This document shows, one piece after another, positions 8,787 through 18,522 of a stretch of DNA of 64,000 nt. The notes under the pieces are model-generated. The model was not told where the DNA came from. It saw nothing but the letters and a program-made list of their open reading frames with translations, and did not search any database. The DNA comes from Mesorhizobium sp. M3A.F.Ca.ET.080.04.2.1. Lineage in GTDB: Bacteria; Pseudomonadota; Alphaproteobacteria; Rhizobiales; Rhizobiaceae. The DNA lies in NCBI RefSeq assembly GCF_003952525.1, contig NZ_CP034451.1, forward strand, positions 3,348,001 through 3,412,000, read 5' to 3'. The position numbers were made by a program, and so were the translations under genes. Positions within the stretch are counted from its first letter, which is position 1, and every line of letters starts with the position of its first letter.

Positions 8787-8809
8787 GTTTTCCGCGAACG
8801 CTCATCCCG
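8779..8809 (+). terminator. Stem-loop overlapping the DGPF gene stop
   Basis: CGGGATGAG (8779-8787) is complementary to CTCATCCCG (8801-8809) with a 13-nt loop. The sequence after it (CTTTATCTTCC) is only partly T-rich, so it may be an attenuator or RNA-stability element between the DGPF gene and the sigma-factor gene rather than a strong terminator. Confidence 0.4.
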
Positions 8810-8825
8810 CTTTATCTTCCTGTTT

Positions 8826-8891
8826 GAGCATGATCTTTTCCGAACCAGCGGTCCGCAAAGCGAAAATCGCTGCATATTTTCGGGTTCATGC
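8826..8891 (+). repeat. Intergenic palindromic repeat (GAGCATGATC...TCATGC family)
   Basis: Imperfect palindrome beginning GAGCATGATCTTTTCCGAA and ending TTTTCGGGTTCATGC. A related copy is at 42876-42920. This type of element, GAGCATGAT-N-ATCATGC with internal CCGAAA, is frequent in rhizobial intergenic DNA. It sits between the DGPF gene and its sigma factor, ending about 15 bp before the sigma start codon. Confidence 0.6.
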
Positions 8892-8906
8892 ATTGGAAGC
8901 GACGCT

Positions 8907-10250
8907 GTGATGGAGAATCGCCCGGACATGGCGCGGGCGGCGGCCGAAGCAGCCGCCCGCCGCAGCTACGGCAAGCTCGTGGCCTGGCTCGCCGCCCGGA
9001 CGCGCGATGTCGCCGGCGCCGAGGATGCGCTGGCCGATGCATTCGCGGCCGCGCTCGAACGCTGGCCGCAGAACGGTGTGCCGGAAAAACCGGAGGCCTG
9101 GCTGTTGGCCGTGGCGCGACGACGAAGCGTCGATGTCGTCCGACGGCGGCTGACCGGCGAGGCGGCCAGCGACCATCTCCAGCTGATCGCCGAGGAGGTG
9201 GAGGCCCGCGTGAACCACGAAGAATTGCCCGACGAGCGGCTGCGGCTGATGTTTGCCTGCGCCCATCCGGCGATCGACGCCACGGTGCGGGCACCGCTGA
9301 TACTGCAGACGATCCTCGGCTTCGACGCCGCGACGATCGCCTCTGCCTTCCTGGTGTCGCCGGCGACGATGGGACAACGGCTGGTGCGGGCAAAGGCTCG
9401 CATCCGCGAAACCGGCATTCCGTTTCGCGTGCCGGAGCGGGGCGAACTCGGCGAAAGGCTCGATGCGGTGCTGGAGGCGATCTATGCGACCTTCGCCGAA
9501 GGCTGGACCGACCCGGCGGGCACGGAGACGCGCCGGCGCAGCCTCGCCAGCGAAGGCATCTGGCTTGGCAGGCTGGTCGCCTCGCTCATGCCTGACGAGG
9601 CTGAGGCGCTCGGCCTCCTGGCGCTGATGCTTTTCGCCGAGGCGCGACGCGCGGCGCGGCGCAGTCCCGAAGGCGACTTCGTGCCGCTCGCCGAACAGGA
9701 CGTTGCATTGTGGGACGGCGCGCTGATCGACGAAGCCGAGGCCCTGCTCGAACGCGCCGCAGCCAAAGGGATCATCGGCCGCTACCAGCTCGAAGCGGCC
9801 GTGCAGTCGGCGCATACGGCGCGGCGGCTGAGCGGCCGCACCGACTGGGCCGCGATCCGCCAGATCTATGACGCGCTGATGGCGATTGCCGCCTCACCGG
9901 TGGTGGCGATCAACCGCGCCGTGGCGATCGCCGAGGCCGAAGGCGCGGCCGAGGGCCTTGCTGCGCTCGACCGGATCGGCGACGACAGGCGGCTTGTCCA
10001 ATACCAACCCTATTGGGCGGCGCGCGCCGAGCTGTCCGCCAGGCTGGGCAAGCTTGCCGAGGCCACGGAAGCCTTCGACCAGGCGATCGGGCTGGAACGC
10101 GATCCGGCCTTGCGCCGTCACCTGCAGGCCGACGGGCGAAACTTGCCGGCAACTGAGACCTGCTCGCGGCTTGCCGCACAAGCGGTCGGCATTTCGGCCA
10201 GGCAGGGTGAGCCTTCTCGAGATGTAACGAATTGGCTCTCGGGCGCCTAA
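8907..10250 (+). CDS. ECF42-type RNA polymerase sigma factor with C-terminal extension
   Basis: A 447-residue sigma factor, far longer than ordinary ECF factors (about 180-200). Region 2 is near residues 15-85 ([37 protein letters not shown]). Region 4 is near 115-180 ([44 protein letters not shown]). A long helical C-terminal extension with TPR-like repeats ends [17 protein letters not shown]. This architecture plus the adjacent DGPF gene identifies group ECF42, in which the extension is needed for activity and no classical anti-sigma factor is encoded nearby; none is seen here. Start codon is GTG 8907 or the directly following ATG 8910; GGAAG lies upstream. The 3' end overlaps the convergent cysK stop by three bases. 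Confidence 0.92.
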   Translation: MMENRPDMARAAAEAAARRSYGKLVAWLAARTRDVAGAEDALADAFAAALERWPQNGVPEKPEAWLLAVARRRSVDVVRRRLTGEAASDHLQLIAEEVEARVNHEELPDERLRLMFACAHPAIDATVRAPLILQTILGFDAATIASAFLVSPATMGQRLVRAKARIRETGIPFRVPERGELGERLDAVLEAIYATFAEGWTDPAGTETRRRSLASEGIWLGRLVASLMPDEAEALGLLALMLFAEARRAARRSPEGDFVPLAEQDVALWDGALIDEAEALLERAAAKGIIGRYQLEAAVQSAHTARRLSGRTDWAAIRQIYDALMAIAASPVVAINRAVAIAEAEGAAEGLAALDRIGDDRRLVQYQPYWAARAELSARLGKLAEATEAFDQAIGLERDPALRRHLQADGRNLPATETCSRLAAQAVGISARQGEPSRDVTNWLSGA

Positions 10251-11227
10251 GCCCCCAGCCCGTCGAACAGGATCGTCGACAGATAGCGCTCGGCGAAGGA
10301 CGGGATGACGACGACCAGGTTCTTGCCCTTGTTCTCCGGCCGTGAGCCAACGACGATTGCCGCCTGGAGCGCAGCGCCCGACGAGATGCCGACCGGCACG
10401 CCTTCGAGGCGGGCGACGAGGCGCGAATTGGCGACCGAGTCCTCGTTCGAGACCCTGACGATCTCGTCATAGATCGAGGTGTCGAGGATCTTTGGCGCGA
10501 AGCCGGCGCCGATACCCTGGATCTTGTGCGGGCCGGGCTGGCCGCCGGACAACACCGGCGAGGCTTCCGGCTCGACCGCCACGACATGCACCGAAGGCTT
10601 GCGCTTCTTCAGCACCTGACCGACGCCGGTGATGGTGCCGCCGGTACCGATGGCGGAGACGAAGATGTCGACCTCGCCATTGGTGTCGTTCCAGATCTCC
10701 TCGGCCGTCGTGCGGCGGTGGATTTCCGGGTTTGCCGGATTCTCGAACTGCTGCGGGATGATGGCGTTGGGGAGCGTCGCGGCAAGCTCGTCGGCCTTGG
10801 CGATGGCGCCCTTCATGCCCTTCGGCCCTTCGGTCAGCACCAGCTCGGCGCCGAGCAGCGCCAGCATCTTGCGGCGCTCGACCGACATCGTCTCCGGCAT
10901 GGTGAGGATCAGCTTGTAGCCCTTGGCGGCGGCGGCGAAGGCAAGCGCGATGCCTGTGTTGCCGGAGGTCGGCTCGATCAGGGTCGTCTTGCCGGGCGAA
11001 ATCTTGCCGGCCTCCTCCAGCGCCTCGATCATGGAAACGCCGATGCGGTCCTTGACCGAAGCGATCGGGTTGAAAAATTCGAGCTTGGCCAGGAGATTGG
11101 CGACGACGCCCTTCTCCCTGGCGAACTTGTCCAGCCGCACCAGCGGCGTGTCTCCAATCGTCTCGGTGATCGAATTGAAGATGCGGCCGCGACCGGGGAT
11201 GCGCGCGGAGGTGACGGGCTTGTTCAT
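10247..11227 (-). CDS. cysK: Cysteine synthase A (O-acetylserine sulfhydrylase)
   Basis: PLP enzyme making L-cysteine from O-acetyl-L-serine and sulfide in the cytoplasm. The 326-residue product has the PLP-lysine motif [10 protein letters not shown], the substrate loop TSGNTGIAL, the phosphate-binding GTGGTITG loop and a C-terminal PVGISSGAA segment. The start at 11227 ([14 protein letters not shown]) is preferred to a TTG fifteen bases upstream because GGGAG lies eight bases before the ATG. No sulfate-assimilation neighbours are present; it stands alone, convergent with the ECF42 sigma gene and overlapping its stop. Assignment to the CysK/CysM family is certain, and length with the [10 protein letters not shown] ending favours CysK. 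Confidence 0.95.
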   Translation of the reverse strand: MNKPVTSARIPGRGRIFNSITETIGDTPLVRLDKFAREKGVVANLLAKLEFFNPIASVKDRIGVSMIEALEEAGKISPGKTTLIEPTSGNTGIALAFAAAAKGYKLILTMPETMSVERRKMLALLGAELVLTEGPKGMKGAIAKADELAATLPNAIIPQQFENPANPEIHRRTTAEEIWNDTNGEVDIFVSAIGTGGTITGVGQVLKKRKPSVHVVAVEPEASPVLSGGQPGPHKIQGIGAGFAPKILDTSIYDEIVRVSNEDSVANSRLVARLEGVPVGISSGAALQAAIVVGSRPENKGKNLVVVIPSFAERYLSTILFDGLGA

Positions 11228-11413
11228 TGGTTTTGCTCCCAAGGCAATGTAGAGGCAGACAGAATAGGGATTTCAGCCGCGCAAGATAGGCTGGGCGCCG
11301 AAAATATCCGAGTGGGGCGATTGCTCAAAACCGCGCCGCGCCGGAAATGCATTTTCCAGATTGGGCCGTTTTCGGAACGGATTCGCTGAAATGATGGCGG
11401 GTTGGGACGGCAG

Positions 11414-12031
11414 CTATTGACGAGCGGCGATCGCGGCTGCCGCCCCCACCATGAAGCCGGCGGCGGTGCGGTTCAACAGCTTGAGCGCGCGCGGCGACTT
11501 CAGGAACCAGCGCGCCTTGGCGGCGAGCGCCAGATAGGGCACCAGCACCACGAACAGAACGATTGCGGTGAGCGCGAGAAGGACGCCGTAGTCGGCCAGC
11601 GTGATCGCTTTGAGATCGACGATGGTGGGCGTAATGGCGAGATAGAAGATCATCGTCTTCGGGTTGCCGAGCGTCAGCGTCAGCCCGGCGATGAAGCTCG
11701 CGGCCAGGCCGCCCTTGCCCTTGCGGGCCTCGACAGTTTCGGGCGAGATGCCGGTGGTCCAGAAGCGCCAGCCTAGGAAGGCGAGATAGGCGACGCCCGC
11801 CCATTTGATGGCGAGGAAGACCATGCCGAAGCTCTGCGCGATGAAGGCGAGGCCGAGCACCACAGCGGTGAGATAAGTGACGTCGCCAAGCATAAGGCCG
11901 AAGAACATCGCCAGCGAAGAACGAAAGCCCGAACCGAGCGCACGGGCGACAAGCGCCGTGACGCCGGGCCCCGGAATGGCGGCGGCCAGGCCGAGGGCCG
12001 CGCTGTAGGCGAGAAATCCTGTCAGTGTCAT
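11414..12031 (-). CDS. LysE/RhtB-family amino-acid exporter
   Basis: A 205-residue inner-membrane protein with about six transmembrane segments. The family signature is near the N-terminus (AAIPGPGVTALVARALGSG), followed by MFFGLMLGDVTYL and the conserved LGWRFW and LTLGNPKTMIFYLA motifs. LysE/RhtB proteins export amino acids such as lysine, threonine or homoserine lactone; the substrate here is unknown. The ATG at 12031 (MTLTGFLAYSAALG) is chosen because homology starts there, although the frame remains open upstream. It is flanked by intergenic repeat debris on both sides and is not in an obvious operon. Confidence 0.92.
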   Translation of the reverse strand: MTLTGFLAYSAALGLAAAIPGPGVTALVARALGSGFRSSLAMFFGLMLGDVTYLTAVVLGLAFIAQSFGMVFLAIKWAGVAYLAFLGWRFWTTGISPETVEARKGKGGLAASFIAGLTLTLGNPKTMIFYLAITPTIVDLKAITLADYGVLLALTAIVLFVVLVPYLALAAKARWFLKSPRALKLLNRTAAGFMVGAAAAIAARQ

Positions 12032-12240
12032 GGTTGAGCCTGGAGCGTGGGGAGCGATGTCGAGCCGCCCTTTATCATGATACCGGGGCAACGGTAATTC
12101 CCTGACGGCGGGATTCGTTGCGCCAGTCCGAGTATGACGACGTCAGTCGGCAATCTCCGCTGTTGGGAGCGCCCGCTCAGCGTTGCTGGACATGTCTGAG
12201 ATTGGTTGACATTCATGCGATCGTCAGCCACGGGCGGAGC

Positions 12241-12280
12241 AAGGCGCGACGCGACGCGGCGCAGACTCTGGGATGACGAG
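12241..12280. repeat. Partial copy of the CGTCATCC-type composite repeat
   Basis: Contains the GCGCAGACTCTGGGATGACG half-element found in fuller form at 18867-18942, 45118-45275 and 52531-52636. It lies at the 3' side of the sorbosone-dehydrogenase-like gene. Confidence 0.5.
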
Positions 12281-12290
12281 GTTCGGGTGG

Positions 12291-13631
12291 CTACCCGCCG
12301 TAAGTGATGCGCCAGATGGTGCCGTTGCCGTCCTCGGTGAGGATCAGTGCTCCGTCCTTGGCCACCGCGACGCCAACCGGACGGCCCCAGACCGCGTCAT
12401 CGGCGATGACGAAGCCGGTGGCGAAATCCTGATATTCTCCGGTCGGCTTGCCGTCCTTGAATTTCAATCGCACCAGCTTGTAGCCGGTGCGGACATTGCG
12501 GTTCCAGGAGCCGTGCAGCGCGACGAAGGCATCGCCCTTGTAGTCGGCGGGGAAGTTGCCGCCTTCATAGAAGGCGATGGTGAGCGGCGCCGAATGCGCC
12601 TGCATCAGCACGTCGGGAACCGTGACCTTTTCCGCGAGATCGGGGCGTGCGCCCTCGTGGCGCGGGTCCTCGTTGCCGCCGAGATAATACCAGGGCCAGC
12701 CATAGAAGGCGCCGTCCTTGACGGCGGTGGCATATTCGAAGGGCACGTTGTCGCCAAGCTCGTCGCGTTCGTTGACGACGCACCAGAGCGCGCCGGTCGC
12801 CGGCTGAACGGTCATGCCGGAGCAGTTGCGCAGCCCGGTGGCGACCATCCGGCGGTTCCTGCCGTCGGGATCGAAGGCGAGCACATCGGCGCGGCCCTCC
12901 TCCGGCCCCCAGCTGGCGCCAAGCGGCTGCGATCGCGCCCATTCCTCGACCCCGCCCTTCGGCCTGGCGCCCATATCCTCGGCGACGTTCGAGCCCGAGC
13001 CGACCGACAGGTAGAGCGTCTTGCCGTCGGGCGAGAAGGCGATGTCGCGCGTCCAGTGATGGCTTGAAGGAATGTTCGAGACGATCGTCTCCGGCTTGCC
13101 GGAGGCTTGCATGTCGCCGTCACGATAAGCAAAACGAACGACGCTGTTGCTGTTGGCGACATAGACCCATTGCGGCTTGTCGCCAGGCGGATAGAAGGCG
13201 ATGCCATAGGGGCGGGTAAGACGCTTGGCGAAGATCGCTTCCGCAGCGGGCTTGGCGCTGCCCTCGGCCAGGCGGTAGACGCGGACCTGGTTCGCCCTGC
13301 TGTCGGCGACGAAGAGATCGCCGTTCGGCGCAACGCGCACGACACGCGGGCTGTCGATGCCGGAAGCCACGAGCTCGACGGAAAAGCCGGGCGGCACGAT
13401 GGGCTTGGCGCCCTCCGGGCGGTCGGTCAGCCCGCCGCCGTTCGAGGCGGAGTCGGTGACATAGGGCTGCTGCAGATCGTCCGGTTTGATGAGACGCCTC
13501 ACGCCGGGACGATCGGCCTTCCAGTCACCGAAGGCTTGCTTGCCGGTCAGCAAGGGCTGGTCCGCCTGCTGCGCGAAGGCGCCGGCGGCCAGCAACAGTC
13601 CGAGAGCGGCCAGGCCCGCGATCCGGATCAT
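12291..13631 (-). CDS. Exported sorbosone/glucose dehydrogenase-like beta-propeller protein
   Basis: A 446-residue protein with a Sec signal peptide (MIRIAGLAALGLLLAAGAFAQ) and the six-bladed beta-propeller of the GSDH/L-sorbosone dehydrogenase family. Characteristic motifs include PRVVRVAPNGDLFVADSRANQVRVYR, RPYGIAFYPP, HHWTRDIAFSPDGKTLYLSVGSGSN, GLRNCSGMTVQPATGALWCVVNERD and AFVALHGSWNRN. Members are probable periplasmic PQQ-dependent or PQQ-like sugar/aldehyde dehydrogenases, but substrates are seldom known. The conserved Cys residues (GLRNCSG, LWCVVNE) resemble the cysteines of this subfamily. It stands alone between repeat-rich spacers, so context gives no substrate. Family confidence is high; enzyme activity is inferred. 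Confidence 0.9.
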   Translation of the reverse strand: MIRIAGLAALGLLLAAGAFAQQADQPLLTGKQAFGDWKADRPGVRRLIKPDDLQQPYVTDSASNGGGLTDRPEGAKPIVPPGFSVELVASGIDSPRVVRVAPNGDLFVADSRANQVRVYRLAEGSAKPAAEAIFAKRLTRPYGIAFYPPGDKPQWVYVANSNSVVRFAYRDGDMQASGKPETIVSNIPSSHHWTRDIAFSPDGKTLYLSVGSGSNVAEDMGARPKGGVEEWARSQPLGASWGPEEGRADVLAFDPDGRNRRMVATGLRNCSGMTVQPATGALWCVVNERDELGDNVPFEYATAVKDGAFYGWPWYYLGGNEDPRHEGARPDLAEKVTVPDVLMQAHSAPLTIAFYEGGNFPADYKGDAFVALHGSWNRNVRTGYKLVRLKFKDGKPTGEYQDFATGFVIADDAVWGRPVGVAVAKDGALILTEDGNGTIWRITYGG

Positions 13632-13714
13632 GCTGTTCTCCCTGTTTGATCGCCGCTTTCGAACGGCTCATGCATCAGCGCAGAAACAGCTGGGATCAAG
13701 AGGCGTTCCATTCA

Positions 13715-13813
13715 ATTGAAGCGCGTCGCGCCGAAACGGATCAGGCGACCCCCTTGTCTCTATGGATGTCGTTCTTTCAAGACCGCTGCACGCTTGGCGC
13801 GACATGCAGTAGG
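13715..13813. repeat. Rhizobial intergenic repeat (GCGCGTCGCG ... GCGACATGC type)
   Basis: About 100 bp of the same organisation as 62292-62403: AAGCGCGTCGCGCCGAAACG, then a segment with ATGTCGTT, ACCGCTGCACGC and a terminal GCGACATGC. A second partial unit (AAGAACCGCTGTGCCCTTGG) follows at about 13880, up to the stop of the next gene. The 277-bp gap is filled mainly by this material. Confidence 0.6.
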
Positions 13814-13908
13814 CGCGCACCAGAGTTCGGCCGGGTGGCCGCCCGTTTTGCGCACTGCTTGTCTCAAACCGCGTCTCCCAAGAACCGCTGTGCCCTTGGG
13901 GCGAAGCA

Positions 13909-14106
13909 TCAGCCGTCCTCGGAGTCGAGATCCTCGTCGAGCTGCCTTTCCAGCTCGACCAGATCGGCCGGCAGCGGCAGGCCCATGGCGCGAAGCTCCA
14001 TGAGCTTCTCGCGCAGCTGCTCCTGTATCTCGTGCTCGTCCTCGGGCTGGTTGACCATTTCCTCGAGCAACAGGCTGATCTGAGCCTTGAGCGATTCCAG
14101 CGCCAT
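13909..14106 (-). CDS. Small acidic helical protein downstream of hrcA (65 aa)
   Basis: Begins MALESLKAQISLLLEEMV and ends LERQLDEDLDSEDG. It is rich in Glu, Asp, Leu and Gln, with heptad-like spacing that suggests a short coiled coil, and has no signal peptide. The ATG at 14106 is preferred to a GTG six bases earlier because AAGGAGG then has proper spacing. It starts 38 bp after the hrcA stop on the same strand, so it is likely the second gene of an hrcA unit. I do not recognise the family; a role linked to the heat-shock repressor is only a contextual guess. Confidence 0.7.
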   Translation of the reverse strand: MALESLKAQISLLLEEMVNQPEDEHEIQEQLREKLMELRAMGLPLPADLVELERQLDEDLDSEDG

Positions 14107-14143
14107 CTCCACCCTCCTTGCAGCGATATCCGTAATCTTTCGC

Positions 14144-15226
14144 TTACCGAAGCATGCGCGAAATCAGCTGCGCCGTATAGTCGACCATCGGCACGATGCG
14201 CGCGTAGTTCAATCGGGTAGGCCCGATGACGCCGAGCGCGCCGATGACGCGGGCATCCTTGTCGCGATAGGGCGCAACGACCAGCGACGAGCCGGACAGC
14301 GAGAACAGCTTGTTCTCAGAGCCGATGAAGATGCGCACGCCGGAGCCCTGCTCGGCAAGGTCGAGCAGCTGCAGCAGGCCGTCCTGCGTCTCCAGATCAT
14401 CGAACAGATGGCGCAGCAATTCCAAGTCGGCCTGGGCGGTGACATTTTCCAGGAGGTTGGCTCGGCCGCGCACGATGAGCCGCGCCGGTAGGCCGCTGTC
14501 GGCGCCAGCCCAAACCGCGAGGCCCTTTTCGACCAGTTCCTGCGACAGCGTGTCGAGCGCCGCCCTGGTCTCGTCCTTGATGCGGCCGATCTCGACCCGC
14601 ACCTCGGCGAGCGTCCGGCCGCGTATGTGAGCGTTGAGGAAGTTCGAAGCCTCGTGCAGCTGCGAGACGGTGATGCCTGCCGGCAGATCGACGACGCGGT
14701 TCTCGACGTCGCCATTCTGCGACACCAGGACTGCCAACGCCTTGGTCGGCTCGAGCTGGATGAACTCGATATGCTTCAACGCCACCTCGTTCTTGGCGGC
14801 AAGCACCAGGCCGGCGCCGCGCGACATGCCGGACAGCATCTGGCTGGCTTCGGTCAGCATATGCTCCAGCGTCGCGCCGGAACCGGAGGCACGCACCTGC
14901 GCCTCGATGGCGCGGCGCTCCTCTTCGGAGAGATCACCGAGCTCCATGAAGGCGTCGACGAAAAAGCGCAGGCCGGTCTGTGTCGGCAGGCGGCCGGCCG
15001 AGATATGCGGCGCGTAGATGAGGCCGAGTTGCTCGAGGTCGCTCATCACGTTGCGGATCGTGGCCGGCGACAGCGAGGAGGGCAGGATGCGCGACAGGCT
15101 GCGCGAGCCGACAGGCTCGCCGTCGCGCAGATAGGAATCGACAATGCGCCGGAAGATGTCGCGCGATCGGATGTCGAGCGACTGAAGCACGGGCGACTGC
15201 GACGCGGGATCGACTGCCTTGTTCAT
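14144..15226 (-). CDS. hrcA: Heat-inducible transcription repressor HrcA
   Basis: Repressor of the chaperone operons that binds CIRCE operators and needs GroEL for activity. The 360-residue protein has an N-terminal winged helix ([50 protein letters not shown]), followed by [18 protein letters not shown]. It also has the GAF-like central domain and the C-terminal motif [28 protein letters not shown]. The gene is divergent from rph across 155 bp, an arrangement typical of rhizobia. I searched that gap for a CIRCE element and saw none, so autoregulation is not indicated here. The start at 15226 has a GGAGG about 15 bases upstream. Confidence 0.97.
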   Translation of the reverse strand: MNKAVDPASQSPVLQSLDIRSRDIFRRIVDSYLRDGEPVGSRSLSRILPSSLSPATIRNVMSDLEQLGLIYAPHISAGRLPTQTGLRFFVDAFMELGDLSEEERRAIEAQVRASGSGATLEHMLTEASQMLSGMSRGAGLVLAAKNEVALKHIEFIQLEPTKALAVLVSQNGDVENRVVDLPAGITVSQLHEASNFLNAHIRGRTLAEVRVEIGRIKDETRAALDTLSQELVEKGLAVWAGADSGLPARLIVRGRANLLENVTAQADLELLRHLFDDLETQDGLLQLLDLAEQGSGVRIFIGSENKLFSLSGSSLVVAPYRDKDARVIGALGVIGPTRLNYARIVPMVDYTAQLISRMLR

Positions 15227-15381
15227 TCCAGCCAGAACCTCCGGTTCTCAAAAGATATAGACTCCCGGCCCTGCGGCGCAACCCGGCCCCTTTTGCTTCG
15301 CGCGCCCTTTTCCTTTGCGCCACGCACCGCATGCGTCTACAAGCCGCCGACGAATCCGGAAGAAGAACAGAAAGAGTCCCG

Positions 15382-16098
15382 ATGCGCCCCTCCAAACGCC
15401 AAGCCGACGAAATGCGCGCCATCTCCTTCGAGCGCGGCGTCTCCAAGCATGCCGAAGGGTCGTGCCTGGTGAAGTTCGGCGACACGCATGTGCTGTGCAC
15501 GGCGAGCCTGGAGGAAAAGGTGCCGGCCTGGATGCGCAATTCCGGCAAGGGCTGGGTGACGGCGGAATATGGCATGCTGCCGCGCTCGACCGGCGAGCGC
15601 ATGCGGCGCGAGGCGTCCGCCGGCAAGCAGGGCGGCCGCACGCTGGAGATCCAGCGCCTGATCGGGCGCAGCTTGCGCGCCGTGGTCGACCTGCAGGCGC
15701 TGGGCGAGCAGCAGATCACCGTTGACTGCGACGTCATCCAGGCCGATGGCGGCACCCGCACCGCCTCGATCACCGGCGGCTGGGTGGCGCTCCATGATTG
15801 CCTGCGCTGGATGGAGGCGCGCCAGATGGCAAGCGTCTCGAAGGTGCTGAGGGACCATGTCGCCGCGATCTCCTGCGGCATCCATGACGGCCAGCCGGTC
15901 ATCGATCTCGACTATCTCGAAGACTCGTCGGCCGGCACCGACGCCAATTTCGTCATGACCGGCAAGGGCGGCATCGTCGAGATCCAGGGCACTGCCGAGG
16001 GCGAGCCGTTTTCCGAGGAGCAGTTTGCCGCGCTGATGGGATTGGCCAAGAAAGGTATTTCGCGGCTGGTGAGCTTGCAGCAGATGGCGGTGGCGTAG
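15382..16098 (+). CDS. rph: Ribonuclease PH
   Basis: Phosphate-dependent 3'-5' exoribonuclease that trims tRNA 3' ends. The product is 238 residues, the usual length. It opens [39 protein letters not shown] and contains the RNase PH core motifs [14 protein letters not shown] and [19 protein letters not shown]. The catalytic region [19 protein letters not shown] is followed by the C-terminal [19 protein letters not shown]. The ATG at 15382 has a modest GAAAGAG ribosome site; an upstream in-frame extension is not conserved. It is the first gene of a rightward housekeeping run rph-VOC-rdgB-hemW. Confidence 0.97.
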   Translation: MRPSKRQADEMRAISFERGVSKHAEGSCLVKFGDTHVLCTASLEEKVPAWMRNSGKGWVTAEYGMLPRSTGERMRREASAGKQGGRTLEIQRLIGRSLRAVVDLQALGEQQITVDCDVIQADGGTRTASITGGWVALHDCLRWMEARQMASVSKVLRDHVAAISCGIHDGQPVIDLDYLEDSSAGTDANFVMTGKGGIVEIQGTAEGEPFSEEQFAALMGLAKKGISRLVSLQQMAVA

Positions 16099-16118
16099 GT
16101 TTCGGATGCCGAGCCCAG

Positions 16119-16263
16119 GCACCCCCCTCTGGCCTGCCGGCCATCTCCCCCTCAAGGGGGGAAATCGGGTATCAATCGCCAACATCGCAGAAAGGATGCC
16201 GACGCAGCCACAGCCAATCTCCCCGCTTGAGGGGGAGATGCCCGGCAGGGCAGAGGGGGGTGC
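16119..16263. repeat. Long inverted repeat, CCCCCCTCTGG...CAGAGGGGGG
   Basis: Two arms of about 50 bp (16119-16168 and 16214-16263) are near-perfect inverse copies: GCACCCCCCTCTGGCCTGCC at the left, and GCAGAGGGGGGTGC at the right end. Each arm also contains its own CTCCCCC...GGGGGAG hairpin. The spacer is about 45 bp. A half copy is at 37312-37372. The right end supplies the purine-rich sequence just before the GTG of the next gene. Confidence 0.75.
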
Positions 16264-16266
16264 CTC

Positions 16267-16677
16267 GTGACTCCCTCGGCGATTCTGGAATCAGCGCTCT
16301 ACGTCACAGATCTAACCGCTGCCGAACAGTTCTATCGCGACATCCTCGGCCTCGAGGTGCTGGGCAAGGTCGAAGGCCGGCACGTGTTCTTCCGCTGCGG
16401 CAACGGCGTGCTCCTCCTCTTCAATGCCGAGGCAACCAAAATACCGCCGGCACCCGACGCCAAAGTGCAGGTGCCGCCGCACGGCACGGTGGGCGAAGGC
16501 CATCTCTGCTTCACCGCAAGCGCCGACGAGATCGCCGAATGGCGCAAGCACCTGGCGGCGAGGAACATCGCCATCGAAAGCGATTTTGAATGGCCGCAGG
16601 GCGGACACTCGATCTATATCCGCGACCCGTCGGGCAATTCGATCGAGTTCGCCGAGCCAAGGATCTGGGGCCTCTGA
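16267..16677 (+). CDS. VOC-family (glyoxalase/bleomycin resistance-like) protein
   Basis: A 136-residue vicinal-oxygen-chelate fold protein with two beta-alpha-beta-beta-beta units. The first starts [28 protein letters not shown], and the second ends [23 protein letters not shown]. Probable metal ligands are a His in the GEGHLCF segment and the Glu in SIEFAE. VOC proteins cover glyoxalases, dioxygenases and antibiotic-resistance proteins; the substrate cannot be assigned. The GTG start at 16267 lies immediately after a long repeat whose GAGGGGGG probably acts as its Shine-Dalgarno sequence. The TGA overlaps the ATG of rdgB by one base. Confidence 0.88.
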   Translation: MTPSAILESALYVTDLTAAEQFYRDILGLEVLGKVEGRHVFFRCGNGVLLLFNAEATKIPPAPDAKVQVPPHGTVGEGHLCFTASADEIAEWRKHLAARNIAIESDFEWPQGGHSIYIRDPSGNSIEFAEPRIWGL

Positions 16678-17348
16678 TGCATTCTTCGCATTTTCATTCC
16701 CTGAGGGGACAGAAGATCGTCGTGGCCAGCCACAATGAAGGCAAGCTGCGCGAGTTCGCCGACCTGATGGCGCCGTACGGCTTCGAGGCGAAGTCGGCCA
16801 AGGAATACGGCCTGCCGGAGCCGGACGAGACGGGCACGACCTTCGAGGAGAACGCCTATATCAAGGCATATGCCGCTGCCAAGGCGACCGGTTTGCCGGC
16901 GCTGTCCGACGATTCGGGACTCTGTGTCGACGCGCTCGATGGAGCGCCCGGCGTCTATACCGCCAACTGGGCAGAGACGCCGGACGGCAGCAGAGATTTC
17001 GGCATGGCCATGCAGCGCACCGAAGTGGCGCTGCAGGAGGTCGGCGCGACCGAGCCGGCGCAGCGCACCGGCCGCTTCGTCGCCGTCATTTGTCTCGCCT
17101 TTCCCGACGGCGAGGCCGAGTATTACCGGGGCGAGGCCGAAGGCAGGCTGGTGTGGCCGCCACGCGGCACGCTCGGTTTTGGTTACGATCCGGTGTTCCT
17201 GCCCAACGGTTTCGACAAGACCTTTGGCGAGATGAGCGCGGAGCAAAAGCACGGCTGGAAGCCCGGCCAGGCGACGGCACTGTCGCACCGCGCGCGCGCC
17301 TTCCAGAAGTTTGCGCAAGCGCGATTGGATATGGCGCGCCTGGGATGA
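16677..17348 (+). CDS. rdgB: RdgB/HAM1 family non-canonical purine NTP pyrophosphatase
   Basis: Hydrolyses dITP, ITP and XTP to the monophosphates, keeping deaminated purines out of DNA and RNA. The 223-residue product has the family motifs [73 protein letters not shown] and a C-terminal [11 protein letters not shown]. The catalytic Asp lies in the DDSGL segment. The ATG at 16677 overlaps the stop of the VOC gene by one base, and its own stop overlaps the hemW ATG (ATGA), so the three are translationally coupled. In rhizobia this gene normally lies between rph and hemW, as here. Confidence 0.96.
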   Translation: MHSSHFHSLRGQKIVVASHNEGKLREFADLMAPYGFEAKSAKEYGLPEPDETGTTFEENAYIKAYAAAKATGLPALSDDSGLCVDALDGAPGVYTANWAETPDGSRDFGMAMQRTEVALQEVGATEPAQRTGRFVAVICLAFPDGEAEYYRGEAEGRLVWPPRGTLGFGYDPVFLPNGFDKTFGEMSAEQKHGWKPGQATALSHRARAFQKFAQARLDMARLG

Positions 17349-18517
17349 GCGGGATGACCATGCCGCTCGACCGCAGCCCAGGCTTCGGTGTCTACATCCA
17401 CTGGCCGTTCTGCGCGGCCAAATGCCCGTACTGCGACTTCAACAGCCATGTTCGCCACCAGCCGGTCGACCAGGAGCGTTTTGCACGCGCCTTCGCGATG
17501 GAGTTGGCGGCCATGCGCGCCCGCACCGGCCCGCGCGAAGTGACCAGCATCTTTCTTGGCGGCGGCACGCCATCGCTGATGAAGCCGGAAACGGTTGGCG
17601 CGGTGCTGGAAGCGGTGGCGAAGAACTGGACGGTGCCCGCCGGGATCGAGGTGACGCTCGAGGCCAATCCGTCCTCGGTCGAGGCCGAGCGCTTCCGCGG
17701 CTATCGCGCGGCCGGCGTCAACCGCATCTCGCTCGGCGTGCAGGCGCTGAACGACAAGGACCTGCGCTTCCTGGGGCGGCTGCACAATGTCGCGGAGGCG
17801 CTGCATGCGATCGGGCTGGCGCGGGAAATCTTTCCGCGGCTGTCCTTCGACCTGATCTACGCGCGGCCTGGCCAGACGCCGGAGGCCTGGCGGGCGGAAC
17901 TCGAAGAAGCGATCGGCCATGCCGCCGACCACCTGTCGCTCTACCAGCTGACCATCGAGGAGGGGACGCCGTTCCATGCGCTGCACGCGGCACGGAAGTT
18001 CATCCTCCCCGACAACGACCATGCCGCCGACCTTTACGCGCTGACACAGGACGTCACCGAGGCGCATGGGCTGCCGGCCTATGAAATCTCCAATCATGCG
18101 CGGCCGGGGGCCGAGAGCCGTCACAATCTGACCTACTGGCGCTATGGCGAATATGTCGGGGTCGGGCCGGGCGCGCATGGCCGCTTCGTCGAGAATGGCC
18201 GCCGCACCGTGACCGTCGCGGAAAGAATGCCGGAGACCTGGGCCAATCTGGTCGAGGCCAAAGGCCACGGCGTCACCGGCGGCGAGGTGCTGACCCGCAC
18301 TGAGGAAGCCGACGAGTTCCTGCTGATGGGGCTGAGGCTTGCCGAAGGCATCGACCTCGCGCGCTACGAGGCGCTTTCTGGACGCGGCCTATCGAGCGCG
18401 AGGCTTTCGGTGCTGCAGCAGGAGGGACTGGTGGCGCCGGTCGGCAATGCCCGCCTGCGCGCCACCACCGCCGGCATGATCGTGCTCGACGCCGTGGTGG
18501 CGGATCTGGCGCGGTAA
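17345..18517 (+). CDS. hemW: HemW-like radical SAM protein (haem chaperone)
   Basis: The 390-residue cytoplasmic radical-SAM protein carries the HemW-type cluster motif CX3CX2C (Cys23, Cys27, Cys30) followed by DFNSH. It also has the GGGTPS SAM-binding motif and the HemW-typical [35 protein letters not shown]. HemW binds haem and delivers it to haem proteins; it is often annotated as oxygen-independent coproporphyrinogen oxidase, but it has one fewer cysteine in the motif than HemN. A C-terminal HemN-type winged-helix domain is present ([21 protein letters not shown]). Start at 17345 overlaps the rdgB stop. Confidence 0.95.
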   Translation: MSGMTMPLDRSPGFGVYIHWPFCAAKCPYCDFNSHVRHQPVDQERFARAFAMELAAMRARTGPREVTSIFLGGGTPSLMKPETVGAVLEAVAKNWTVPAGIEVTLEANPSSVEAERFRGYRAAGVNRISLGVQALNDKDLRFLGRLHNVAEALHAIGLAREIFPRLSFDLIYARPGQTPEAWRAELEEAIGHAADHLSLYQLTIEEGTPFHALHAARKFILPDNDHAADLYALTQDVTEAHGLPAYEISNHARPGAESRHNLTYWRYGEYVGVGPGAHGRFVENGRRTVTVAERMPETWANLVEAKGHGVTGGEVLTRTEEADEFLLMGLRLAEGIDLARYEALSGRGLSSARLSVLQQEGLVAPVGNARLRATTAGMIVLDAVVADLAR

Positions 18518-18522
18518 CACCT

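Noticed and set aside
15227..15381. Possible CIRCE operator between hrcA and rph
   Set aside because: No TTAGCACTC-N9-GAGTGCTAA or near match is visible in the gap.
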